From Streptomyces antibioticus (GTDB lineage Bacteria; Actinomycetota; Actinomycetes; Streptomycetales; Streptomycetaceae), in the NCBI RefSeq assembly GCF_001514065.1, contig NZ_KQ948427.1:484474-548473 (forward strand): a stretch of DNA of 64,000 bases. Direction: 5' to 3'. Both the position numbers and the translations under genes were made by a program. Positions within the stretch are counted from its first letter, which is position 1; every line of letters starts with the position of its first letter. Of this stretch, positions 51,823 to 60,060 are shown in pieces. The notes beneath the pieces were generated by a model, which did no database searches, was not told the DNA's origin, and was given only the letters and a program-made list of their open reading frames with translations.

Positions 51823-51967
51823 CGCCGCGTGCGACCTCGGCGTTCGAGCCGTCCTTGGGTGCAGGGCTTTTCTCATACCCCTCTTCTGCCCGCGGAGCCT
51901 CCCTGTGGTCGCAGGTGTTCTCGATACGCGTTTGCCCCTGACCGCACCGAGCAACCGCGAGGCCTGT

Positions 51968-53590
51968 ATGTCCGCTGCCCTCACCTGTACCTCCCTTGCC
52001 TTCTCCTGGCCCGACGGCACCCCCGTCTTCGAGGACCTCGACATCGCCTTCGGCCCCGGCCGCACCGGCCTCGTCGGTGTCAACGGGTCCGGTAAATCCA
52101 CCCTGTTGAAACTGATCGCGGGTGACCTCACCCCGGCCGACGGCACCGTGCGGGTCGCCGGCGAGATCGGCCATCTGCCGCAGAACGTCACGCTCGACAC
52201 CACCCTGCGGGTCGACGAGGTGCTCGGCATCGCCGCCCAGCGGGCCGCACTGCACGCCATCGAGGCGGGCGACGTGTCCGAGGCCCACTTCGAGACCGTC
52301 GGCGACGACTGGGACGCGGAGGAACGCGCCCTGGCCACGCTCGGCGAACTCGGCCTCGGCCACATCGGGTTGGACCGCACGGTCGGCGAGGTGTCCGGCG
52401 GCGAGTCGGTGCTGCTGCGGCTGGCCGCACTGCTGCTGCGCCGCCCCGACGTACTGCTCCTGGACGAACCGACCAACAACCTCGACCTGTACGCCCGCAA
52501 GCGCCTGTACACGGCCGTCGCGTCCTGGTCCGGGGTCATGGTCATCGTCAGCCACGACCGTGAACTGCTCGAACTCGTCGACCAGATCGCCGATCTGCAC
52601 GCCGGCGAGGTCACCTGGTACGGCGGCAACTTCTCCGCCTACGAGGAGTCCCTCGCCACCGAACAGGAGGCGGCGGAGCGGATGGTGCGGGTCGCCGAGG
52701 CCGATCTGAAACGGCAGAAGCGTGAACTCGTCGAGGCCCACTCCAAGTTGGCCCAGCGCACGCGGTACGCCAACAAGATGTACGAGAACAAACGAGAGCC
52801 CAGGGCGGTGATGAAACTGAAGAGGCGCTCGGCGCAGGTCTCCGCGGGCAAGCACCGCATCATGCACGAGGGGAAGCTCGCCGATGCCAAGGAGCGGCTC
52901 GACGAGGCGGTCGAGGCCGTACGGGACGACGACGTGATCCGCGTCGACCTGCCGTACACGGCCGTGCCGCCGGGCCGTGACGTGCTGACCCTCATGGATC
53001 TGGAGCTGGCCTACGGCGCGCGCGTGAAGGGCGGTTTCGACCTGCGCGGCCCCGAGCGGGTGGCGTTGATCGGCCGCAACGGCGCGGGCAAGACGACGCT
53101 GCTGCGGACGATCGCCGGGGAGCTCGCGCCGGTGTCGGGCGAGGCGCACGCGCAGGTGCCGCTGCGGTTCCTGCCCCAGCGGCTCGACGTCCTCGACGAC
53201 GAGCTGTCGGTCGCCGAGAACGTGGCCCGGTTCGCGCCGGCCGCCACCAACAACCGGGTGCGGGCGCGACTGGCCCGCTTCCTGTTCCGGGGCTCCCGCG
53301 CCGACCAGAAGGCGGCGACGCTGTCCGGCGGCGAGCGCTTCCGGGCGGCCCTGGCGGCGCTCATGCTGGCCGAGCCGGCCCCGCAGCTGCTGATGCTGGA
53401 CGAGCCGACGAACAACCTCGACATGGCGAGCGTGCGACAGCTGACGTCCGCGCTGGAGTCGTACGAGGGAGCGCTGATCGTGGCCAGCCACGACCTGCCG
53501 TTCCTGGAGTCGATCGGCATCACGCGGTGGCTGCTGCTGGACGGCGAACTCCGGGAGACGACGGCGGAGGCCGTCGCCGAGCTCGCCTAG
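51968..53590 (+). CDS. ABC-F family ATPase (antibiotic-resistance or ribosome-protection type)
   Basis: A 540-residue protein with two ABC domains. Walker A motifs are GVNGSGKST and GRNGAGKTT. Signatures are VSGGESVLLRLAALLL and LSGGERFRAALAALML. Walker B motifs are VLLLDEPTNNLDL and LLMLDEPTNNLDM. The interdomain arm is long, basic and helical (RYANKMYENKREPRAVMKLK). Such proteins act on the ribosomal E site; several confer resistance to macrolides, lincosamides or streptogramins. The long leader with a palindrome fits drug-induced attenuation, but nothing proves a drug. Distinct in sequence from the ABC-F at 24610. Confidence 0.93.
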   Translation: MSAALTCTSLAFSWPDGTPVFEDLDIAFGPGRTGLVGVNGSGKSTLLKLIAGDLTPADGTVRVAGEIGHLPQNVTLDTTLRVDEVLGIAAQRAALHAIEAGDVSEAHFETVGDDWDAEERALATLGELGLGHIGLDRTVGEVSGGESVLLRLAALLLRRPDVLLLDEPTNNLDLYARKRLYTAVASWSGVMVIVSHDRELLELVDQIADLHAGEVTWYGGNFSAYEESLATEQEAAERMVRVAEADLKRQKRELVEAHSKLAQRTRYANKMYENKREPRAVMKLKRRSAQVSAGKHRIMHEGKLADAKERLDEAVEAVRDDDVIRVDLPYTAVPPGRDVLTLMDLELAYGARVKGGFDLRGPERVALIGRNGAGKTTLLRTIAGELAPVSGEAHAQVPLRFLPQRLDVLDDELSVAENVARFAPAATNNRVRARLARFLFRGSRADQKAATLSGGERFRAALAALMLAEPAPQLLMLDEPTNNLDMASVRQLTSALESYEGALIVASHDLPFLESIGITRWLLLDGELRETTAEAVAELA

Positions 53591-53598
53591 GCAGAACC

Positions 53599-53640
53599 CG
53601 GCGCCGGCGGCCCCCACGGAGGTGGAGGTCGCCGGCGCCG
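53599..53640 (+). terminator. hairpin terminator after the ABC-F gene
   Basis: CGGCGCCGGCG pairs with CGCCGGCGCCG over 11 bp, with a 20-base loop that can itself pair (CCAC/GTGG). It lies 9 bp after the stop. Confidence 0.75.
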
Positions 53641-53776
53641 TGGTTACTGCCGCGTATCTCAGGAGGGCCACAGCCTGGCAACGGGGGTTTTGTGTGCGCG
53701 GGCCCGCCCTGCATGATGGCGGACCGGCGCCGCTTTTTTCGGGGCGCCGCCACCTGCCGCCGTTACGGAGTTCCTC

Positions 53777-54553
53777 GTGCCCAGCAAGAAGGCCCTCATC
53801 CGCCGCCCCAGCCCGCGCCTCGCCGAAGGCCTGGTGACGCACATCGAGCGCGAGAAGGTCGACGTCGACCTGGCGGTCGAGCAGTGGGAGGCGTACGCCG
53901 AGGCCCTGCGCGCGCACGGCTGGGAGACGGTCGAGGTGGACCCGGCCGACGACTGCCCGGACTCCGTGTTCGTCGAGGACACGGTCGTCATGTACAAGAA
54001 CGTCGCCCTGATCACCCGGCCCGGCGCCGAGTCGCGGCGCGACGAGACCGCCGGGGTCGAGGAGGCCGTGGCCTCGCTGGGCTGCTCGGTGAACTGGATC
54101 TGGGAGCCGGGCACCCTGGACGGCGGTGACGTCCTCAAGGTCGGCGACACCATCTACGTCGGCCGTGGCGGCCGTACCAACGCGGCGGGCGTGCAGCAGC
54201 TGCGGGCCGCCTTCGAACCGCTCGGCGCGCAGGTGGTCGCCGTACCGGTGAGCAAGGTGCTGCACCTGAAGTCGGCGGTCACGGCGCTGCCCGACGGCAC
54301 GGTCATCGGAAACATCCCCAAGGTCGACCGCCCCTCCCTCTTCCCGCGCTTCCTGTCGGTGCCGGAGGAGGCCGGCGGTCACGTCGTGCTGCTCGGCGGT
54401 CACAAGCTGCTGATCTCGGCGAGCGCGCCCAAGACCATCGAGCTGCTGGCCGACCTCGGCCACGACCCGGTCGTGGTCGACATCAGCGAGTTCGAGAAGC
54501 TCGAGGGGTGTGTGACATGCCTCTCGGTCCGCGTGCGGGAGCTGTACGCCTGA
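53777..54553 (+). CDS. ddaH: dimethylarginine dimethylaminohydrolase (DDAH)
   Basis: A 258-residue guanidine-modifying enzyme that splits N-methylated arginines to citrulline and methylamines. The substrate Asp is in CPDSVFVEDTVV, the catalytic His is H163 in VLHLKSAVT, and the Cys is C248 in GCVTCLSVR. Length and motif order agree with bacterial DDAH. The GTG start follows GGAG at six bases. It is alone on its transcript. An arginine or agmatine deiminase of the same fold is less likely because of size. Confidence 0.92.
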   Translation: MPSKKALIRRPSPRLAEGLVTHIEREKVDVDLAVEQWEAYAEALRAHGWETVEVDPADDCPDSVFVEDTVVMYKNVALITRPGAESRRDETAGVEEAVASLGCSVNWIWEPGTLDGGDVLKVGDTIYVGRGGRTNAAGVQQLRAAFEPLGAQVVAVPVSKVLHLKSAVTALPDGTVIGNIPKVDRPSLFPRFLSVPEEAGGHVVLLGGHKLLISASAPKTIELLADLGHDPVVVDISEFEKLEGCVTCLSVRVRELYA

Positions 54554-54668
54554 CGCGTGACCGGATCATCCGTTCAGCCCCGGGACCTGCGGTCCTGGGG
54601 CTTGCGCATATGCCCCGAAACACATTGGGAACACAGGCTGATCAGGGATCTTTACGTCACGCTTAACC

Positions 54669-54712
54669 TACGGCTTCGTAACCTACGGATTCGTAGCCTA
54701 CGCTCTCGTAGG
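54669..54712 (+). promoter_or_regulatory. three phased palindromes upstream of the acyl-ACP desaturase
   Basis: TACGgcttCGTA (54669-54680), CTACGgattCGTAG (54683-54696) and CCTACGctctCGTAGG (54697-54712) share the form CCTACG-N4-CGTAGG. Their centres are exactly 15 bp apart, about 1.5 helical turns. The array lies 67 bp before the desaturase start. It resembles operators of TetR-type lipid regulators. Confidence 0.8.
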
Positions 54713-54778
54713 TTCCGGTATCCGCTCGCCGGTTACCCGACTCTCCCCGGCTCTGTTATGCGTCCCCCTGGAGTTCCC

Positions 54779-55753
54779 GTGACGATCACTTCCCCTCACC
54801 TCGGCAGCCCCGCCGTCTGGACCGACGCCAAGCTGCTGTACGCGCTGGAGGAAGTCGTCGAGACCGAGCTCAACCGGCACCTGAAGGTCGCCAAGGACTG
54901 GATGCCGCACGAGTACGTGCCGTGGAGCGACGCCCGCAACTTCCCCGGCTTCTTCGAGGACGGCCAGGCCTGGGACAAGGAGCAGTCCAAGGTCACCGAG
55001 ATCGGCCGCATCGCGCTCGTGGTGAACCTCCTCACCGAGGACAACCTCCCCAGCTACCACCACGAGATCGCCTCCCTGTTCGGCCGCGACGGCGCCTGGG
55101 GCACCTGGGTGCACCGCTGGACCGCCGAGGAGGGCCGGCACGGCATCGTGATGCGCGACTACCTGCTCGCCTCGCGCGCGGTGGACCCGGACAAGCTGGA
55201 AGCGTTCCGCATGCAGCACATGTCGGAGGGCTTCGAGTCCGACAACCGCCACTCCATGCTGCACTCGGTCGCCTACGTCGCCTTCCAGGAACTCGCGACC
55301 CGCATCTCGCACCGCAACACCGGTCACCAGTCCGGCGACCCCGTCTGCGACCGCATGCTGGCGCGCATCGCGACCGACGAGAACCTCCACATGGTCTTCT
55401 ACCGCAACCTCCTGAAGGCAGCGTTCGAGCTCGCGCCCGACCTGACCATGCAGGCGGTCCGGGACGTGGTCGTGAACTTCCGGATGCCCGGCCACGGCAT
55501 GCCCGGCTTCGAGCGCTTCGCCGCGCAGATGGCCATCGGCGAGGTCTACAACATGCGCATCCACCACGACGACGTCCTCCAGCCGGTCCTGCGCCACCTG
55601 AAGGTCATGGAGATCGACGGCCTCGGCCCCGAGGGCCAGCAGGCCCAGGACGAGCTCGGCATGTTCATGGGCGGCCTGGACGCGGAGGCCCTGAAGTTCG
55701 ACGAGAAGCTGGCGGCCCGCAAGGCGCGCATGGCGGCACGCGCGGCGGGCTGA
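54779..55753 (+). CDS. acyl-ACP desaturase (stearoyl-ACP delta-9 type, soluble diiron)
   Basis: A 324-residue ferritin-like diiron enzyme that introduces a double bond into acyl-ACP or acyl-CoA. Diiron ligands are in WTAEEGRHGIVMRDYL (EExxH) and RIATDENLHMVFYRNL (DExxH), with further Glu in ALEEVVETELNRHLK. The family is FA_desaturase_2. The GTG start (VTITSPHLG) follows GGAG at good spacing. The three palindromes before it point to tight control, probably by membrane lipid state. No redox partner is adjacent. Confidence 0.93.
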   Translation: MTITSPHLGSPAVWTDAKLLYALEEVVETELNRHLKVAKDWMPHEYVPWSDARNFPGFFEDGQAWDKEQSKVTEIGRIALVVNLLTEDNLPSYHHEIASLFGRDGAWGTWVHRWTAEEGRHGIVMRDYLLASRAVDPDKLEAFRMQHMSEGFESDNRHSMLHSVAYVAFQELATRISHRNTGHQSGDPVCDRMLARIATDENLHMVFYRNLLKAAFELAPDLTMQAVRDVVVNFRMPGHGMPGFERFAAQMAIGEVYNMRIHHDDVLQPVLRHLKVMEIDGLGPEGQQAQDELGMFMGGLDAEALKFDEKLAARKARMAARAAG

Positions 55754-55818
55754 CCCCCAGCCGGGGTCCTGCCGATTTTCCGGTGCGGTCCGGCCCCGAC
55801 CAGCGGCATCATGCCGCC

Positions 55819-56658
55819 ATGCGAGAGAACACCAGGACGGAGCGGGCGGTCGGGTTCCTGCTCGGCCTCGTCGACGAGAAGATCGCCGTACGGGTCCGGG
55901 CCCGGACCGGCCTGCCGGAGCCCGAGAGCCCCGCGCAGGCCCGGGGCCGCCTCACGCGCGCGTGGAGCTGGGCCGGGAACCTGGAGGCCTCCGTCGCGCT
56001 GTGGATCATGGAGAACGACGACCCGCGGCTCAACGCCGTGGTGTGGCGGTACATCCCGACCGACGCGGGCCTGCGCCGCGCCATCGCGCGCGGGGTGCCG
56101 TTCGCACCCGGTCGCGTCGGTCCGATACCGGTCGACGCGACCTTGCCCGGGCAGGAGCCCGAGGTTCCCGAGGTCTACGTCCGTCTCGGCCTCGTCGGCG
56201 CCCTGCGCGAGGTCGGCAATTGGAGCGAGGGGCGCGCCGCCGCGTCCATGGTGCTCACCCGCGCGGACTGGGAGACGGTCGGTGCGGCGGACCGCGAACG
56301 CCCGCTGCCCGGTTACGCCCGCTGGGCGCTCGCCGTCCGCCCGGACTGCCCGCCCTCGGTGCGGGCCGGCTTCGGCGCGCACGCGAAGTTCACCCACCGG
56401 CTGCGCCAGGCGGGCGTGTTCGAGAACCCCGCCGACTACGTCGCCTCCGACGGCCCGGCGCTGCGTGTCCTCGAAGTGCTGTCCCTGGGGCAACTCCTGT
56501 TCCCGGCACGGCTGAAGGAGGCCGAGGACGCCCTGCGGCCCCTCGTCCAGGAGCACTTGGGCGACCGCGAGGACGCGTGGGCGGTGCTGGCGCAGCTGAC
56601 GGAGACGTTCCACGGGAACGCCCCGGAACTGATCGTCACGGCGGGCGCCATCGCATAG
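55819..56658 (+). CDS. hypothetical protein of unknown function
   Basis: A 279-residue soluble protein without a domain I can recognise. It starts MRENTRTERAVGFLLGLVDE. Trp-rich segments (RAWSWAGNLEASVALWIMEN, NAVVWRYIPTDAGLRRAI) and helical stretches near the C-terminus suggest an all-alpha repeat fold. It is on the same strand as the desaturase with 65 bp between. It ends just before the CCA-anticodon tRNA gene of the opposite strand. Whether it belongs to the desaturase unit or the tRNA-linked locus is unclear. Confidence 0.65.
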   Translation: MRENTRTERAVGFLLGLVDEKIAVRVRARTGLPEPESPAQARGRLTRAWSWAGNLEASVALWIMENDDPRLNAVVWRYIPTDAGLRRAIARGVPFAPGRVGPIPVDATLPGQEPEVPEVYVRLGLVGALREVGNWSEGRAAASMVLTRADWETVGAADRERPLPGYARWALAVRPDCPPSVRAGFGAHAKFTHRLRQAGVFENPADYVASDGPALRVLEVLSLGQLLFPARLKEAEDALRPLVQEHLGDREDAWAVLAQLTETFHGNAPELIVTAGAIA

Positions 56659-56669
56659 TGGGGGGAGGG

Positions 56670-56746
56670 GGCGGGGCGGCTGGATTCGAACCAGCGTGCT
56701 TCAGTTTTGGAGACCGATGCGCCTGCCTCTGCGCTACGACCCCGCC
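56670..56746 (-). tRNA. tRNA-Trp-like gene, anticodon CCA, irregular acceptor stem
   Basis: On the minus strand the T-arm is GCTGG-TTCGAAT-CCAGC, the anticodon arm TCGGT-CTCCAAA-ACTGA (anticodon CCA at 56708-56710), and the D-arm GCGC-AGAGGCAG-GCGC. The acceptor is odd. With the usual two bases (TA) before the D-stem it has two mismatches; otherwise it is nine pairs (GGCGGGG plus CG) with one bulged T. No CCA tail is encoded. Its D-arm is identical to that of the GCA tRNA at 62676 and nearly so to that at 62593. It may be a specialised or decaying tRNA. Confidence 0.75.
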
Positions 56747-56835
56747 CTTGGCGCCCGATCGTAATGCCTTGGCCCGATGTCAGTGGGTCCTGGTACCAAT
56801 GAGCCACGGGGGAAACGCATTTCGGGGGGCAGGAC

Positions 56836-58239
56836 ATGGCGTACGGGGAGCGGGGGCGGCGTCCCCCTGTGGTCGACCTGGCCGACCGGCGGGCGCTGGA
56901 GGCGTACCGTCCGGCCGATCCGGAGGTCGTGGCTGAGGCGCGGCGGCTCAAGGAGGCCGCGCTGCTGGACTTCGGGCTGACGGAGTCCGCCGTGGCGTCC
57001 TGGCTGTACGCGAAGTGCCATCACCAGATCCCGACGACCGCGATCGACACGGCGGCCGTGGTGGCGTCCGGCGACGGCAGCTGTCTGCTGCTCTACAACC
57101 CGGGCTTCTTCACCGGCCTCGGCCTGGACGGCGTCAAGTTCGTCCTGTTCCACGAGGCACGCCATCTGGTGCACCGCCATCTGTTCGCCGACGAGGAGCT
57201 CCGGGACGACCCGGTCTTCGAGCTGGCCGCCGAGGTGTCCATCAACCATGTGGCGCTGATCCGGCTCGGCAGGACCGAACTCCCGCTGCTGGACGGCCGG
57301 CCGACGGGCATCGACCCGCGCAAGGTGTACGAGCACTACTGCGCGGACCTGACGGCGCACGGCCTGGAGCCCGTCCCGTACGAGACGTTCACCGAGACGG
57401 ACATGCGGGTGTACGGCGAGCTGAAGCGCATGCACCGCCCACCGGTGCCGGAGCACCGCCTGTGCGTGCACATGCAGGGCGGCCTCGTCCCCGCCGACCA
57501 GGAGACCGTCGACGCGGTGACGTCGTCCGCGCTGCTCAACTCCCTGCTGGCGGCCCGGCGCGGGCACGCGGGCGCGGAGCGGGAGCTGCTCGACCTGATG
57601 GGCCGCACCGAGGACGGGAATGCGCGGGCCGCCCGGATCTGGGGAAACCTGGGCGCGGGCATGCTGCGCGGCGAGACCACGCGCACGCGTACGGTCGACT
57701 GGTGGCAGCGCTGGCTGGTCGACGTGCTCGGCTCCAAGCTGCGTGACGGTGAGCGGCTGGTCTACCCGAAGAAGCGGGGCGCGCTGCTCGCCGCCCTCGG
57801 CCAGGACCCGATGCTGGCGCGCCGCGGCCCGGTCCGGGACAAGGTGCTGGTCATCGCGTACGACACCTCGGGTTCGATGCCGCAGCACGTGATCGGCTGG
57901 CTCACCGAACTGGTGGGCCGCATCGACGGCGTGGAGGCGCACTGGCTGTCCTTCGACGCCGTGGTGATGCCCTTCCGGCCGGGCGAGCGGGTCTACGGCG
58001 GGGGCGGCACCAGCTTCCAGGCGGTCGCGGACTACGTGGAGGGGCGCACGGAGGTGAACGGACGTCGTTTCGACGTCAGTCCGGACGCTGTCGTGATGCT
58101 GACCGATGGATACGCGCCACCGATCACGCCCGCCGAGCCGGAGAAATGGATCTGGCTGATCACCGAGGGCGGCAGCGAGTGGCTCGAGACGCACACACCG
58201 GCGATGGACTGCCATCGCGTCACCACCGGATCGCGGTAA
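56836..58239 (+). CDS. HExxH metallopeptidase-like / VWA-domain protein (DUF2201 type)
   Basis: A 467-residue protein in two parts. Residues 40-240 contain FVLFHEARHLVHRHLF, with HEARH at 106-110 as a zincin-type HExxH, and a following ELAAEVSINH that could give the third ligand. The C-terminal part has the metal-ion-dependent adhesion motif YDTSGSMPQ (343-349), later GGGGTSFQAV and MLTDGYA. This fits putative metallopeptidases fused to VWA-like domains (DUF2201). It precedes a MoxR-type AAA ATPase by 21 bp, the pairing known for chaperone-like metal-insertion or conflict systems. Target unknown. Confidence 0.88.
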   Translation: MAYGERGRRPPVVDLADRRALEAYRPADPEVVAEARRLKEAALLDFGLTESAVASWLYAKCHHQIPTTAIDTAAVVASGDGSCLLLYNPGFFTGLGLDGVKFVLFHEARHLVHRHLFADEELRDDPVFELAAEVSINHVALIRLGRTELPLLDGRPTGIDPRKVYEHYCADLTAHGLEPVPYETFTETDMRVYGELKRMHRPPVPEHRLCVHMQGGLVPADQETVDAVTSSALLNSLLAARRGHAGAERELLDLMGRTEDGNARAARIWGNLGAGMLRGETTRTRTVDWWQRWLVDVLGSKLRDGERLVYPKKRGALLAALGQDPMLARRGPVRDKVLVIAYDTSGSMPQHVIGWLTELVGRIDGVEAHWLSFDAVVMPFRPGERVYGGGGTSFQAVADYVEGRTEVNGRRFDVSPDAVVMLTDGYAPPITPAEPEKWIWLITEGGSEWLETHTPAMDCHRVTTGSR

Positions 58240-58260
58240 AGGCCCAGGGGATCACGGCAC

Positions 58261-60057
58261 ATGACCACGGACACACAGCAGTTGACGGTCTCGCGGCTCG
58301 AGTCCTTCATCGACGCGATGATCGACATGGGGCAGACGGGCCAGATCTTCGGCGAGCACGGCATCGGCAAGACGGCGACGTTCTTCTCGCACCTCGCCCG
58401 CGCCCACCCCGGCACGAGCCTGGTGTACGTCCCGGCGGCGAACCTGACGCCGGACGACCTGCTCGTCAACGCGCCGGTGCGCGATCCGCACACCGGTGAA
58501 CTGGTGCTGCGCCAGCTGGTGATGAGCCAGTTGAAGCCGGGCACGCCGTTCGTGCTGCTCATCGACGACTCGTTGCAGGCGGGCGACACCATCCAGTCGC
58601 AGCTGATGCAGATCGCCTGCAACTGGACGCTGGGCGAGCACGATCTGCGGGCGCTCGGCTGCGTCGGCGTCTTCCTCACCGACAACGAGTCCTTGTCGGA
58701 GACCTCGTCCCGGCGCGGTGACCTGGCGCTCCTGGACCGTATGGTCACCATGCGGATCACGGCCAACGACACGTCGTGGCGCCGGCATCTGGCCGCCAAG
58801 TACCGCCCGTGGGACCTGCGTCCGGTGTTCTCGCTGTGGGCGTCCCTCTCCCCCGCCCTGCGGGAGCTGCTGTCGCCGCGCACGCTCGACCATGTCCTCG
58901 CCAACGCGAAGGAGGGCTTCCCGCTGCGCTGGGGCCTGCCGCTGGTCGACGGCGACCGGCTGCGCCTCGCCGAGCCGGGCCCGGACGGAAAGCCCGGGCA
59001 GAACCGGACACGGGAGATCCTGGACCGGATCGCCGAGGCGGTGGGCGTGGCCAACCCGTCCACGATTCCCGACCCGGTACGCCAGGTCGTGCGCGCGGCG
59101 CTGCGCAACCGCTGGACGGTGCTGCTCCAGGGCCCGCCCGGCTGCGGCAAGACGGAACTGGTGCGGGAGACGGTGCGGGCGGGCCTGGGCCGGGAGCCGC
59201 TGTACTTCTCGCTGCCGGTGACGAACGTCGAGGACCTGTGCGCGCCGATCCCGTCGGCCGACGGCACCCTCGACAACCTCCTCGCCGCGCACTTCACCGG
59301 TCCCGAGCCGAAGGCGATCGTGTGGGACGAGTACAACCGGCCCAAGGACAAGGCCGCGTTCGCCAAGCTCATGGAGATCACCCAGGAGTGGTCGCTGGCC
59401 GGGCGGCGGATCGAGAACCTGCGCGCCCAGATCGCGGTGCAGAACCCGCCGTACCACCTGGGCCGCAAGCTGCTGGTGTCGCGGAACAACATCGCGCAGG
59501 CGACGCGTTTCACGGCCTCCCTGGAGGTGGCGCCGGAGGACATCCCGGCCAACGAGTGGCTGCTGGCGCGCTACGGCGCGGACGCCGAGACGGTCCTGGA
59601 GTGGTGGAAGCACGACATCGACGACGACGGCCGCGCCTGGATCACCAAGCGCACCCTGGAGCGGCTGATCAAGCTGCACCGGCGCGGGCTGCCGCTGGAG
59701 ATGGGCACGGTCTATCTCGGTGACGGCGAGTACGCGCCGGTGCCGCTCACCGCGCTCCTCGACCGCCTCAAGGGCCGCGAGGTCACCGGGCTGCGTGAGC
59801 TCGCCCGGGACGCCGACGCCTGGGAGGCGAGGCTGCGGCGGGCCGCCGAGCAGTCCGGGGAGGGCGGCAATGACAGTGACGTGGTCCACCAGATCCTCGC
59901 CAACGCGGAGCTGTCGCAGTTGAAGAAGCACCGCGCGGTGGTGGCCCGGCTGGTGGCGCTGCTGCCGGCCAAGCTGCGGGCGACGTATCTCGTGGGGGCG
60001 TCGGAGAAGCAGCAGCGGTTCTGGACGGAGGTGTTCATGGGGATGCGGAGACGGTAG
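58261..60057 (+). CDS. MoxR-type AAA ATPase with two AAA domains
   Basis: A 598-residue protein. The first AAA module has Walker A GEHGIGKT (31-38) and a Walker-B-like VLLIDDS (98-104) where the usual Glu is Asp. The second has Walker A GPPGCGKT (291-298) and Walker B AIVWDEYN (352-359), plus sensor-1 AVQNPP. The second domain seems the active one; the first may be less so. MoxR ATPases remodel complexes with their VWA partners, here the gene directly upstream. The C-terminal 180 residues are helical and charged. It converges on the LRR gene with 3 bp between stops. Confidence 0.9.
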   Translation: MTTDTQQLTVSRLESFIDAMIDMGQTGQIFGEHGIGKTATFFSHLARAHPGTSLVYVPAANLTPDDLLVNAPVRDPHTGELVLRQLVMSQLKPGTPFVLLIDDSLQAGDTIQSQLMQIACNWTLGEHDLRALGCVGVFLTDNESLSETSSRRGDLALLDRMVTMRITANDTSWRRHLAAKYRPWDLRPVFSLWASLSPALRELLSPRTLDHVLANAKEGFPLRWGLPLVDGDRLRLAEPGPDGKPGQNRTREILDRIAEAVGVANPSTIPDPVRQVVRAALRNRWTVLLQGPPGCGKTELVRETVRAGLGREPLYFSLPVTNVEDLCAPIPSADGTLDNLLAAHFTGPEPKAIVWDEYNRPKDKAAFAKLMEITQEWSLAGRRIENLRAQIAVQNPPYHLGRKLLVSRNNIAQATRFTASLEVAPEDIPANEWLLARYGADAETVLEWWKHDIDDDGRAWITKRTLERLIKLHRRGLPLEMGTVYLGDGEYAPVPLTALLDRLKGREVTGLRELARDADAWEARLRRAAEQSGEGGNDSDVVHQILANAELSQLKKHRAVVARLVALLPAKLRATYLVGASEKQQRFWTEVFMGMRRR

Positions 60058-60060
60058 GCG

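Noticed and set aside
51803-54463. An 886-codon minus-strand frame opposite the ABC-F and DDAH genes
   Set aside because: It spans two well-supported plus-strand genes and the gap between them, and its composition (Arg, Gly, Val, Asp) is that of antisense frames.
56670-56746. Selenocysteine tRNA
   Set aside because: The long acceptor pairing suggested it, but the anticodon is CCA and not TCA, and there is no long variable arm.
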